NCBI GenBank assembly: GCA_040772005.1
Contig: JAXGYZ010000002.1
Coordinates: 868,001 to 932,000 of the forward strand
Reading direction: 5' to 3'
Origin: MWBF01 sp040772005
Lineage (GTDB): Bacteria; Chloroflexota; Anaerolineae; CG2-30-64-16
DNA: 64,000 nucleotides
The notes beneath the pieces were generated by a model. It saw only the letters and a list, made by a program, of their open reading frames with translations, was not told where the DNA came from and did not search any database. Position numbers and translations under genes: made by a program. Of this stretch, positions 51,042 through 60,082 are shown piece by piece (the stretch's first letter is position 1; each line of letters opens with the position of its first letter).

Positions 51042-54000
51042 CTACTGCGTCGTAATGCTCAGGGCATTCGACCAGGGGGACGCCATCGGATTGAGTGTCA
51101 TGACACGGTAGTAGTACGCCGTGCCCAGCGGGAGCCGCGGCACCGTATCAACGTAGGCTGATATGGGCGGCCGGTTGATGATCGTCACGTTCTGGGTGAA
51201 GGCCGCATCGCGTGCACGCTGGATGACATAGCCGGTTGCGCCGGGCACGTCGGTCCAGTCCAGCGCGACGCGGTTATTGCTGCCCTGCCGCACGGCGGTG
51301 GCAATCAGCAGCGTAGGCGCAGCCGGTTGCGGCACCCACGAGGCGATGTTTGTGAAGGCCGACCGGGTTGTTATGGTTGGGAAGCCGCCGCTCACGATGT
51401 TGTTGAGCGCCGGGTTGGCGTAATTCCACGTATCACCGACCACGTTGATGGCCTGCACCCGGTACGCGAACGCACTCGCGGTGGCGCCGATCACGTCGCG
51501 GTAGGCGATCGTGCCACCGATGCTTTCGCCGGTCGTCTCCCTGAGCCCCGGGTTCAGTGGATCCGAGTCGATCACGGCGAGCACGGACCACGGGCCTGCA
51601 TAGCTGGTGGCCCGTTCGATGACCCAGTTCGTCTCGCTCCGGGAGTTGTCCGTCCAGCTCAGATCAACGTACCGATCCCGCGCGCCATTGCCTGGCGGAT
51701 CCACAGGCGCTTGCACGATGAGGTTGCTCGGCGCCACCGGCGGGTAGGCCAGCGTCACCGGTCGCATCATGTCCATCTCCTCATGGCTGAGGATATGGCA
51801 GTGGTAGACGTACTCCGCGCCGAAGTTGATGAAGTGGTTATAGACGTCGATGGGCTCGCCGTTCGGCGCAAACGCCGTCAGCCCCATCCCCAGTGCGAGC
51901 TGGGTCGAGGAGAGGATCAGCGGCGTCTGGTCGGTCATGGCCGGGTTGAGCAGCCGGATGCTGTTGGGCACGTCCCACGGCAACTGTGGCACCACGGGCC
52001 GCAGCGCGACGATGGTGTCCATCAGCGGGCTGATGCGGAGCGTGTCCTTCCAGCCGAGCTCGGTGGCGTCGGGCGGCATGACGATGTTGTCCCATGTGAC
52101 CCGGTTCAACGTCTGCACATCGTAGGCGTGGAAGTGAATCGGGTGGGTATCCACGCCGTTGTGCGTGAACTTCCAGATTTGGGTCCCGTCATCGCCCACG
52201 GAGATGGGGGTGACGGTCACATCGTCGAAGGTGTTCGTCGCCGCGACGAACTGCGCGGCCGCAGGCAGCTTCGAGGTATCGACCATCTCGGTGGTCGGGA
52301 AGACGTACGGATGCAGCACGACGTTCTGCAACATGGGCGTGGCCGGGACGACTTCCAGCCCCAGGTTGGCCTGCATGCGCCCGAACTCGTCGAAGGCTGA
52401 GGCGTTCGTCTCGTCGTGGATTGCCTTCGGCTCGATCTTGACGGATATCTGCTTCGGATTGCCGAACACATCTGCCTTGGTCAGCGTGTCGAACTTGAAC
52501 AGATCGCCGCCCTGTTCGGAGATGCGCAGGAATCCGTCGCAGCGGGTGGTCGGGTTGGTCGGGGAGTTGCACCAGCCGCCGGAGACAAAGCTCGTGCCGT
52601 AGGCCGAGTTGTAGGCTGCCTGCCCGACGATGATCGGGTGCTGGCCGGACTCGAAGACGCCGGAGCGGTCGGCCTTGTGCTTGAAGGCATCCTCAAGCTC
52701 AGGGAGGTTGAAGCCCACGGCCGGATCGTTCGGGTCGGAGACGGCTGCGGCGACCTTGACCTGCATGATGGTGCGGGTGTTGGGGCCGTAGCCGGGCAGG
52801 ATGGGCGGCGCGCCCACCGGACGCATGTCCGGCGCGCCGGTGAAGTAGTCGTAGCTCGTGATGCGGGCCGGGAATGCGGCGGGTGCATCGTTATAGAGGA
52901 TGAGCGTCTGGCCGGCGAACTGCGAGAAGTCCACGACCACATCGGCCCGCTCGGCCGGCGCCAGCAGCAGCGAGAACAGATCGACCGTGCCCACGTGGAA
53001 GACGGTCGGGTCCGTGACCCAGGTGGTCTCCTGCTGGCCGTCGCGCAGCACCGGCGCGGGCAGGAAGCCGCCCTCGCTGCCGATGACGATCCAGTCGGGG
53101 CCGGGTGCACTGAAGCTCGGGTCGGTCCCACCATCATCGCTCTCATCCGGGATCGGGAAGATGGTCCCGTCGGTCTGCGCCAGCGCCAGCAGCGTGTCAT
53201 CAAGTGCGACCTCAGTCGGGCCGATGACCTCGCCCTTGTAGTTGGTGTCGGTGCTCGCCGTGCTGGGGTCGCCGACGTACCACTGGAAGTTGAAGAAGCG
53301 GTCGTTGGCCGCATTCAACACGCGGAAGCGATACGCCTTCGGCTCGACGGTCAGGGTCGGGTAGGCCGTGCCGTTGACCAGCGGCGTGTCGTTGAACTGT
53401 TCCATACCGGCGGAGATGTTCGGCGTCCCCGGGATTAGCTGCGGCTCGCAGAACGGGTCCTCCTGGTACTGCCAGGTGGATGGGTCGTCGAAGCTGCAGG
53501 GCACAGCCAGCGGCGTCGTCCAGTCATCGGCGTCGCCCCGAATGCCGTTTGGCCCCTCAGGGTCCAGGTTGTAGTAGGGGTTGGCAATCGGGCCGAACTT
53601 GGCCTCGTTGGCGGGCGGCCAGAACCACGGGCCGTACATCCAGCGTCCGAACGCGCTCATGCCGCCCGGGTCGCCGGGGTTCTGCGCAGGCATGTAGACG
53701 TGGTGATACCACAGGTTGCCATAGCCGCCCCACCGGTCAGAATCCCAGGTCGGGTCCTGCCAGTCGAGCTGCTCGGGTTCCGGCACGAATGTCTTGTCCT
53801 GCACGATCAGCGGCATGCCGACGCCGAGACCCTCGAGCGCACCGCCGGGGCCGATCAGCTTCGCCTCGGTGTCATCAGTGATCAGGTAGCCCGCGGCTTG
53901 GCCTGCATACACATTGAGGCGCGTCAGACCGTACGCGTGGTCGTGATAGAACATCAACCGCGCGCTCTGCTGGTTGGTGTAGTAGAAGGTCTGGCAGCCG

Positions 54001-55817
54001 TCATCGTCGGCCGCGCAGACGTTCATGTCGGGCACGTTGCCCACGCTGACGCCCTCCGGGTAAGCCGTATTTTCACCGGCGGGCGAGATCCACTGTTGCG
54101 GCGTGCCATCGCTGATCCAGGGCGTGTTGCCGCCGTGCAGATGCAGCGTGGCGCGATTCTTGGTATAGCATTCGATGGCGCCCGCGGTCCCGTCCCGGGC
54201 CGTGGTGCATGGCGGATTGCGCACCTCGTCGAGCACGGTCCCATTCGGCACTGGAATCGGGTCGTAGGGCTCATTGCCGCCGGCCATGCCGGAGCCCATG
54301 AGCGAGGTGTCCACCGGCAGGAACATGTCGCCGTCGACGCCGGTCGGCAGCATGTTGTGGAACACGATGCGCACGGGCCGGTTCTTGGGTGTGACGATGA
54401 CCGGCCCCAGGTACTGCGGCGGCGTGATGCCGTAAGCCTGGACGCCGTTGATCAGCACCGGCTGTGTGCTGCCGTCCAGCATCTCGTTAACCAACGGGAC
54501 GTGCTGGCTGATACCTGCGATAGCAGGCGTCTCGACCTGCACATAGGCGCGCACCAGGGTGGTCGGCGGCAGGCTCGACGAGAAGCTCATCCGGAACTGC
54601 ACGAGTGCGATCTCGTACTCGTCGGCCTCGATGCCATTGTAGGTTTTGACCTCCGGCACGCCGAGCGGGAGGGCTTTTGCCAGCGGGTCGGCCTGCAACT
54701 GGGCAACGGTGGGACATCCGCCGTTGGCGGGATCACACAGCCCGGGCAGCGGGTCGACGAATTTTTTCATGCCGTTCCCGGTGATGTAACCGGAACCTGC
54801 GTTCGTGAGGTTGATGGCGGTGACGCCGCCTGCATCCACGGTGGCCGTGGCGATCGCGCCGGTGCCGGTCGGGTCGTTGATGGTCACGGTCGGGGCCGAC
54901 GTGTAGCCCGCCCCGAAGGTATCCACGACCACATACTGCACGGCGAGGGTTGCGGTGGCGGTGGCAGTGGCGGTCTCGAGCGTCGTGAAGCCGCCGGCTA
55001 CACCCGCCAGCGCCCCCTCTTGCTCCGCCTGGATGGCTTGCGTTCGGACGGCGGAGGCGCGCACGGCCCGGTTGTTGATCGGGTCGGCCTGCGTGCCGTC
55101 GCGGATGACGACGTTGGGCGGGGTGAGATAGCCGGAGCCCGGGTTATCGATGTGGATGGCCGTGATGACGCCTGTCGCGGGATCCCAGTCGACGTGCGCC
55201 TTAGGCATCGTGCCGTTCGGGTCGTCCGGATAGTCGAAATCGACGGTTGGGAAGGTGTACCCGCTGCCGCCGCTGGTGAGCATGAGTTCACCGATGCCGC
55301 CGTACGCGGTGGCGGTGGCATCGGTGGTCGCGCCCCCGCCTGAGATGGTGACGGTGGGCGCGGTATAGCCCGCCCCGCCCGCGGTCACCGTGATGTCGGT
55401 GACGATGCCGGTCGGCGTGACGACGGCGTCAGCGGCAGCGCCCGCGCCCGATCCCGCGATCGTTACGTTGGCCGAGCTATAGCCGCTGCCGGGGTTGGTG
55501 ATGGTGATGCCGGTGATCATGCCGTTCAGGCCGACCGAGGCTTCCGCAGTGGCGCCCGCGCCGTCGCCCGTAATGGTCACAACGGCATCGGGCAGCGTGA
55601 ACGGGCTGTTGGCCCAGTTCGGCCAGGGGCCAAAGTAGTGTGGCACTGCCGATTCATCCACCGAGCTTGCCGGCACCGACGCGACGACGCTGCTGTCCGG
55701 TGCAAGCAGGCGCTGCAGGTTCGGCCTGTTGGCGGGAGCCTCCCCGCCAATGCCCAGCAGCGAGGCGAGCAATGACAGGAGGGCTCCAATATTGATGATC
55801 TGCCGAATGAGGGGCAT
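51042..55817 (-). CDS. Giant secreted multicopper oxidase with N-terminal GSGY repeats
   Basis: About 1591 residues, far longer than usual (450-650). A signal-anchor (about 5-22) is followed by five or six 'ITNPGSGY..ANVTI.GSGAGA' repeats (about 45-350). The oxidase has all four copper motifs: 'LHLHGGNTPW', 'FYHDHAYGLTRLNVYAG', 'THPIHFHAYDVQ' and 'YHCHILSHEEMDMM' (Cys flanked by His, axial Met). Two fibronectin III-like domains end the protein. AAAGGAG precedes ATG 55817. Substrate could be metals (Mn, Fe, Cu) or phenolics; the size recalls manganese oxidases. Confidence 0.9.
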   Translation of the reverse strand: MPLIRQIINIGALLSLLASLLGIGGEAPANRPNLQRLLAPDSSVVASVPASSVDESAVPHYFGPWPNWANSPFTLPDAVVTITGDGAGATAEASVGLNGMITGITITNPGSGYSSANVTIAGSGAGAAADAVVTPTGIVTDITVTAGGAGYTAPTVTISGGGATTDATATAYGGIGELMLTSGGSGYTFPTVDFDYPDDPNGTMPKAHVDWDPATGVITAIHIDNPGSGYLTPPNVVIRDGTQADPINNRAVRASAVRTQAIQAEQEGALAGVAGGFTTLETATATATATLAVQYVVVDTFGAGYTSAPTVTINDPTGTGAIATATVDAGGVTAINLTNAGSGYITGNGMKKFVDPLPGLCDPANGGCPTVAQLQADPLAKALPLGVPEVKTYNGIEADEYEIALVQFRMSFSSSLPPTTLVRAYVQVETPAIAGISQHVPLVNEMLDGSTQPVLINGVQAYGITPPQYLGPVIVTPKNRPVRIVFHNMLPTGVDGDMFLPVDTSLMGSGMAGGNEPYDPIPVPNGTVLDEVRNPPCTTARDGTAGAIECYTKNRATLHLHGGNTPWISDGTPQQWISPAGENTAYPEGVSVGNVPDMNVCAADDDGCQTFYYTNQQSARLMFYHDHAYGLTRLNVYAGQAAGYLITDDTEAKLIGPGGALEGLGVGMPLIVQDKTFVPEPEQLDWQDPTWDSDRWGGYGNLWYHHVYMPAQNPGDPGGMSAFGRWMYGPWFWPPANEAKFGPIANPYYNLDPEGPNGIRGDADDWTTPLAVPCSFDDPSTWQYQEDPFCEPQLIPGTPNISAGMEQFNDTPLVNGTAYPTLTVEPKAYRFRVLNAANDRFFNFQWYVGDPSTASTDTNYKGEVIGPTEVALDDTLLALAQTDGTIFPIPDESDDGGTDPSFSAPGPDWIVIGSEGGFLPAPVLRDGQQETTWVTDPTVFHVGTVDLFSLLLAPAERADVVVDFSQFAGQTLILYNDAPAAFPARITSYDYFTGAPDMRPVGAPPILPGYGPNTRTIMQVKVAAAVSDPNDPAVGFNLPELEDAFKHKADRSGVFESGQHPIIVGQAAYNSAYGTSFVSGGWCNSPTNPTTRCDGFLRISEQGGDLFKFDTLTKADVFGNPKQISVKIEPKAIHDETNASAFDEFGRMQANLGLEVVPATPMLQNVVLHPYVFPTTEMVDTSKLPAAAQFVAATNTFDDVTVTPISVGDDGTQIWKFTHNGVDTHPIHFHAYDVQTLNRVTWDNIVMPPDATELGWKDTLRISPLMDTIVALRPVVPQLPWDVPNSIRLLNPAMTDQTPLILSSTQLALGMGLTAFAPNGEPIDVYNHFINFGAEYVYHCHILSHEEMDMMRPVTLAYPPVAPSNLIVQAPVDPPGNGARDRYVDLSWTDNSRSETNWVIERATSYAGPWSVLAVIDSDPLNPGLRETTGESIGGTIAYRDVIGATASAFAYRVQAINVVGDTWNYANPALNNIVSGGFPTITTRSAFTNIASWVPQPAAPTLLIATAVRQGSNNRVALDWTDVPGATGYVIQRARDAAFTQNVTIINRPPISAYVDTVPRLPLGTAYYYRVMTLNPMASPWSNALSITTQ

Positions 55818-55963
55818 TCTGATTCTCCTTTGCTGCACCGCTCAGCGGCGGGGTTTGCCCCTGGGGTCTGGCCCGGCCAGGGGGTCCGCCGCTTTCTTCG
55901 TGCATTCCGCACATCCACTTGCGTTACGACTACTTTTCGACATCTGTTTGCGCACTTCACCTC

Positions 55964-56371
55964 CTATACATTGGCTGAGGAGAGGGGCCCATCGGGCTGG
56001 CTGCCTCGCTGACAGGCTATCTGGCGTATCGCTGTCAGCAGCGTGGCCGCAGGCAAGGACTTGACGACCAAGGCTGCGGCGCCCAGGTCTGCCGCGACTC
56101 GGCGCGTACATGGATCATCCTGGAGGCTCAGCATGATGACTGCGAACTGCGGACAGAGGGACCGCAGGACCTCCGACATCCCCAAGCCACGTAGCGGCGG
56201 GCAGTCCAGATCAACGAGTATGACATCGGGCTGCAATTGGGCGGCCAGGTCGAGCGCGGCCTCGCCATTGGCCGCCTCGCCGACGACGGCAAGGTCCGCC
56301 TCGACGGCCAGGCGCATCCGCAGTCCCGTCCGCACACCGGGTTGCTGCTCAACAATCAGGAGTCGAATCAC
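55964..56371 (-). CDS. Receiver-only response-regulator-like protein
   Basis: 135 residues, a single receiver domain without an output domain. The phosphoacceptor Asp is in 'VILVDLDCPPL' and the conserved Lys in 'ALVVKSLPA'. The usual acidic pair is 'VEQQ', with the second acidic residue lost, so Mg2+ binding and phosphorylation may be weak. It is transcribed divergently from the NarL-type regulator at 56596. It could be a phosphate sink or a degenerate regulator. Confidence 0.75.
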   Translation of the reverse strand: MIRLLIVEQQPGVRTGLRMRLAVEADLAVVGEAANGEAALDLAAQLQPDVILVDLDCPPLRGLGMSEVLRSLCPQFAVIMLSLQDDPCTRRVAADLGAAALVVKSLPAATLLTAIRQIACQRGSQPDGPLSSANV

Positions 56372-56561
56372 ATCAGCCTCGAATTCCTGAACCGGAACTT
56401 ATGCAACTTTTGAAGACACATGGTAGAATAGTTGTGGTAGTTGCGCTGCAAACGGTTCGGGTGACGGTCGCCAACTGCGCCGCCACTGTCAGCAGTATAG
56501 GGCGGCGTCCGCTGGAATGCGACCGGATAAAGAGTGATTTTCTGAACAAACCTTGGTGTGA

Positions 56562-56567
56562 TAGAAT
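56562..56567 (+). promoter_or_regulatory. Possible -10 box of the NarL-type regulator gene
   Basis: TAGAAT 28 bases before GTG 56596. The -35 region 17 bases upstream (TTTCTG) is poor, so an activator may be needed. Confidence 0.3.
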
Positions 56568-56595
56568 TCTCACTCATAAGTATGAGGAGGGGCTG

Positions 56596-57231
56596 GTGAC
56601 GATGCGTGTCCTGATTGCTGACGACCACAGCGTCGTGCGCCAGGGGTTGCGTATGTTCCTGGGGGCCGACCCGGAACTGGAAATCTGCGGCGAGGCGCGT
56701 GACGGCGCCGAAGCCTTAGCCCTGGCGCGCAAGCTCCATCCTGATGTTGTGTTGATGGATTTGCTGATGCCTGTGATGGATGGCATCACGGCCATAGCCG
56801 CCATCCGGCGCGAACTGCCTGAGATCGAGATAGTCGCGCTGACCAGTGTCATCGAGGATCATGCGGTGATCGATGCGATGCGCGCGGGGGCCATCGGCTA
56901 CTTGCTGAAGGACACCGATGCCGGGGAACTCTGTCGTGCCATCAAGGCCGCGGCGCGGGGGCAGGTGCAGCTCTCGCCCGAAGCTGCCGCACGGCTGCTG
57001 CAAGACGTGCGCCTCCCCGAGAAGGCAACAGAGCCTCTCACTGACCGCGAAATCGAGGTGCTGAAGCTGTTGGCGCAGGGGGACAGCAATAAAGAGATTT
57101 CCCGCGACCTGAAAATCGGCGAGCAGACGGTCAAGACGCATGTCAGCCACGTCCTGAATAAGCTGGGCGTCACAAGCCGGACGCAGGCCGCGCTTTATGC
57201 CATTCGCAACGGACTCGTCCCGCCCAAGTGA
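56596..57231 (+). CDS. NarL/FixJ-family response regulator
   Basis: 211 residues. The receiver has the acidic pocket 'IADDHSVVRQG', phospho-Asp in 'VVLMDLLMPVMDG', Thr in 'VALTS' and Lys in 'YLLKD'. The LuxR-type HTH is 'LTDREIEVLKLLAQGDSNKEISRDLKIGEQTVKTHVSHVLNKLG'. AGGAGG (56585-56590) is 5 bases from GTG 56596 and 11 from ATG 56602; either could be the start. It lies 22 bases upstream of its likely kinase. Confidence 0.92.
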   Translation: MTMRVLIADDHSVVRQGLRMFLGADPELEICGEARDGAEALALARKLHPDVVLMDLLMPVMDGITAIAAIRRELPEIEIVALTSVIEDHAVIDAMRAGAIGYLLKDTDAGELCRAIKAAARGQVQLSPEAAARLLQDVRLPEKATEPLTDREIEVLKLLAQGDSNKEISRDLKIGEQTVKTHVSHVLNKLGVTSRTQAALYAIRNGLVPPK

Positions 57232-57253
57232 TTTGCAAGCGAGCAGCCGGTCT

Positions 57254-58987
57254 ATGAATCGTCTGAGATTGAAAGATGTCCTGGTTCCGGCCCTGTTTGC
57301 CATTATCTTCATCGGGCTGGACCTTGTCTTGGACTACCTCCTCGGTGGGCTGGAGCAGTTCGGCTGGCTCCACTTCATCCTCGCGGCTCTTGTTCTGCTC
57401 CTATCCTATTACATGATCAACCGCGGCATGGCGGCCAGACGCCAGGCGGAGGCGGTGCTGACCCAGGCGCGCGACGAGCTCGAAGCGCGTGTTCGTGTGC
57501 GTACTGCTGAATTGGAGCGGGCCAACGCGGCATTGCACGCGGAGATCGTCGAGCGCACCCACATGGCGCGGGCCCTGCAAACCAGCGAGGAGACGGCGCG
57601 CGCGCTCATGGACGCTTCGACCGAGTCGGCGCTGTTGTTAGATACACGGGGCAACATCCTCGCTGCAAACAAGACGGCTGCTGAACGGCTGGGAAGCACC
57701 GTGGAACAACTGGTCGGCACTCTGTTGTTCGATCACTTCGCGCCTGATGTGGCCGCCCGTCGAAAAGGCTATCTGCAAGCCATACTCACAGCGCGCCGGC
57801 CGATGGATTTCATCGATGAGCGCGCCGGCCGGACTTACGACAACCACGTCCACCCTGTTTTCGATGCAGGAGGCGAGGTCATCAGGCTGGCCGTCTTTGG
57901 CAAGGATATCACGGCGCGACTGGCGGCGGAGGAGGCCTTGCGCGCAAGCGAGGCGAAATATCGCCTCCTCTTTCAAAACATGGCGGAAGGGTTTGCGCTG
58001 TATGAGCTGCTGTATGATGAGCAGGGCAAGCCGGCCGACTGGTGTATCCTCGAGGTGAATGACGCATACACGCGTCACACCGGCGTGGCCCGCGAGCAAA
58101 TTGCAGGCCGGCGCATCAGCGAGCTTTTCCCCGCAGCCGTCCAGGAGTATCTGCCGCGCTTCGCACAGGTCGTTGCGACGCAGTCGCCCATCGAGTTCGA
58201 AACCTATGCAAAGGTGGTCAACCGGCACCAGCGCATCAGCACGTTTCCGGCGGGGCCGCACCGCTTTGCCAGCATCATCGAGGACATCAGCAAGCGTAAG
58301 CTGGCCGAGGACAACCTGCACCGCGCGCAAAACGAGCTCTTGCTGGAATTGCAGCAACGTACCGCCTTGGAGGAGCGGCAGCGCCTGGCGCGCGAGTTGC
58401 ACGACTCCGTCTCGCAGGCACTGTACGGCATTTCGCTGGGGATTAATACGGCGCTGGTCCTGTTCGATTCAAATCGAGTCAAGGCGCGCGAGGCCCTGGA
58501 CTATGCGCTCTCACTGGCGCACGGCGGGCTGTGGGAGATGCGGACCCTCATCTTCGAGCTGCGCCCCGAATCGCTGGAGATGGAGGGCCTGGTGGCCGCG
58601 CTGACCAAGCAGGCGGAGGCCGTCAAGTCACGCCACGGCATCTCGGTGGAACTGAGTCTGTGCTGCGAACCGGCGGTGCCGCTGGCGGTCAAAGAGGCAT
58701 TGTATCGTGTTGCGCAGGAGGCCCTGCAGAACGCGATCAAACATGCGCAGGCCCACCGGCTGGAAGTCAGCCTGACCTGCGAGCGCAATAGGCTCCGGCT
58801 CGGCATTTGTGATGATGGGCTCGGTTTTGACCCGACGGCGCAATATCCGGGCCACCTGGGCCTGCGCTCCATGCGCGAGCGGGTGGCGAAAGTCGGCGGC
58901 GCCATCGAGATTGCCAGCGCACCCCGGCAGGGCACGCAAGTCCACGTTTCGGTGCCCATCTCCTCAAGCATGGACTTCTGCGACTGA
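57254..58987 (+). CDS. PAS-containing NarX/LiaS-type sensor histidine kinase
   Basis: 577 residues. Two N-terminal membrane helices (about 10-30, 37-57) with almost no external loop, a short coiled coil (about 58-110), two PAS domains (about 118-230 and 240-360), then HisKA_3 'RQRLARELHDSVSQALYGISLGI' (phospho-His) and HATPase with 'EALQNAIKHAQA', 'CDDGLGFDP' and 'GLRSMRERV'. It should phosphorylate the regulator encoded just upstream. With no external domain, the signal is probably intracellular or membrane-derived. ATG 57254 lacks a strong ribosome site. Confidence 0.9.
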   Translation: MNRLRLKDVLVPALFAIIFIGLDLVLDYLLGGLEQFGWLHFILAALVLLLSYYMINRGMAARRQAEAVLTQARDELEARVRVRTAELERANAALHAEIVERTHMARALQTSEETARALMDASTESALLLDTRGNILAANKTAAERLGSTVEQLVGTLLFDHFAPDVAARRKGYLQAILTARRPMDFIDERAGRTYDNHVHPVFDAGGEVIRLAVFGKDITARLAAEEALRASEAKYRLLFQNMAEGFALYELLYDEQGKPADWCILEVNDAYTRHTGVAREQIAGRRISELFPAAVQEYLPRFAQVVATQSPIEFETYAKVVNRHQRISTFPAGPHRFASIIEDISKRKLAEDNLHRAQNELLLELQQRTALEERQRLARELHDSVSQALYGISLGINTALVLFDSNRVKAREALDYALSLAHGGLWEMRTLIFELRPESLEMEGLVAALTKQAEAVKSRHGISVELSLCCEPAVPLAVKEALYRVAQEALQNAIKHAQAHRLEVSLTCERNRLRLGICDDGLGFDPTAQYPGHLGLRSMRERVAKVGGAIEIASAPRQGTQVHVSVPISSSMDFCD

Positions 58988-58995
58988 CTTCAGAC

Positions 58996-60060
58996 TTATA
59001 TCTCGTACCGCAAACAAGCCGCATCCAGGATGTCGTTAATCAGCCCTGCATGGCTGGTGCCCTCCGCGGCAGCCTCCAGCACCAGGTCGCTCAACCCGGG
59101 ATAGAGGCCGGGCAGCGGATTGACCTCCAGGATGTAGGGCCGGTCATCGTCATCCGCATCGAGCCGGAAGTCGACGCGCGCGACATCACGACACCCCGTC
59201 ACGCGAAAGACCGCGGCAGTGAGCCGGTTGAGCTGCTCGACCATTGCCGCGTCCAGCGGCGCGGGACAGAGGTAGTGGAAGTCGTGGGCCCACTCGGTCT
59301 TCATGCGGTTGGTGTACACGCCGCCCTCGGTCTCAGGATACGCACGGAAGTCCACCTCCAACGGCGGCAGGAAGTGCAGCCCGCCCAGCACGCGTCGCGC
59401 GGTCTCGTCGTCGGGCATCCGCCGCGCAACGGGCGGCCGCAGGTTGCCGATCACCCCAACTGTGACCTCGCGGCCCCGGATGAAACGTTCGACGAGGATG
59501 GGCTGCTGGTAGCGCGCCAGTTGCTCGCGCAACTGCTCGCGCAATTCGCGCTCGTCGTGGACGATGGACTGCCCGCTGACGCCCATGCCCGTCCCTTCCC
59601 GGCTCGGCTTGACGAACAGCGGAAAGCGCAGGTCGTCGTCCAGCGGCTCGTCCGCACGCTCGAAAACCTGGAACGCCGGGGTGGGCAGGTCGTGGAAGGC
59701 CAGCACGCGCTTGGTCATGGGCTTGTCGAGCGTGAGCGCGAGGGTCAGCACGCCGCTGCCGGTGTAGGGCTGGCGCAGCATCTCCAGCAGCGCAGGCACG
59801 TGCGACTCGCGGCTGTCGCCCCAATGGCCTTCGCAGATGTTGAAGCAGATATCCGGCTTCAGCCTGGGCAACTCCTCGATGAGCGAGAGGTTGCCCTCCA
59901 GGAACGTGGCACGGTGGCCGCCGGCCTGCAGCGCAGCGACGAGCGAGTCGACCGTGATATCCGAATCCAGGTCATCCCACGCATCCGCGGGCATGCCCTC
60001 ATACTGAGGCGCGTTCCGTTTGAGGTTCGCCAGCACGGCGACGTTCAATCGCATGGTCAT
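58996..60060 (-). CDS. D-alanine--D-alanine ligase-like ATP-grasp ligase
   Basis: 354 residues of the ATP-grasp Ddl family: N-terminal 'LNVAVLANLKRNAPQYEG', substrate loop 'CFNICEGHWGDSRESHVPALLEML..PYTGSGVL', ATP-grasp 'FPLFVKPSREGTGMGVS', and 'RVDFRLDADDDDRPYILEVNPLPGLYPGLSDL'. It departs from housekeeping Ddl in the omega-loop, and similar proteins lie beside lysine aminomutase genes, so a dipeptide or lysine-derived substrate is possible. AAGGGAGC precedes ATG 60060. An IS110 element lies immediately upstream. Confidence 0.85.
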   Translation of the reverse strand: MTMRLNVAVLANLKRNAPQYEGMPADAWDDLDSDITVDSLVAALQAGGHRATFLEGNLSLIEELPRLKPDICFNICEGHWGDSRESHVPALLEMLRQPYTGSGVLTLALTLDKPMTKRVLAFHDLPTPAFQVFERADEPLDDDLRFPLFVKPSREGTGMGVSGQSIVHDERELREQLREQLARYQQPILVERFIRGREVTVGVIGNLRPPVARRMPDDETARRVLGGLHFLPPLEVDFRAYPETEGGVYTNRMKTEWAHDFHYLCPAPLDAAMVEQLNRLTAAVFRVTGCRDVARVDFRLDADDDDRPYILEVNPLPGLYPGLSDLVLEAAAEGTSHAGLINDILDAACLRYEI

Positions 60061-60082
60061 GTGCTCCCTTGAAAATGTCCCG

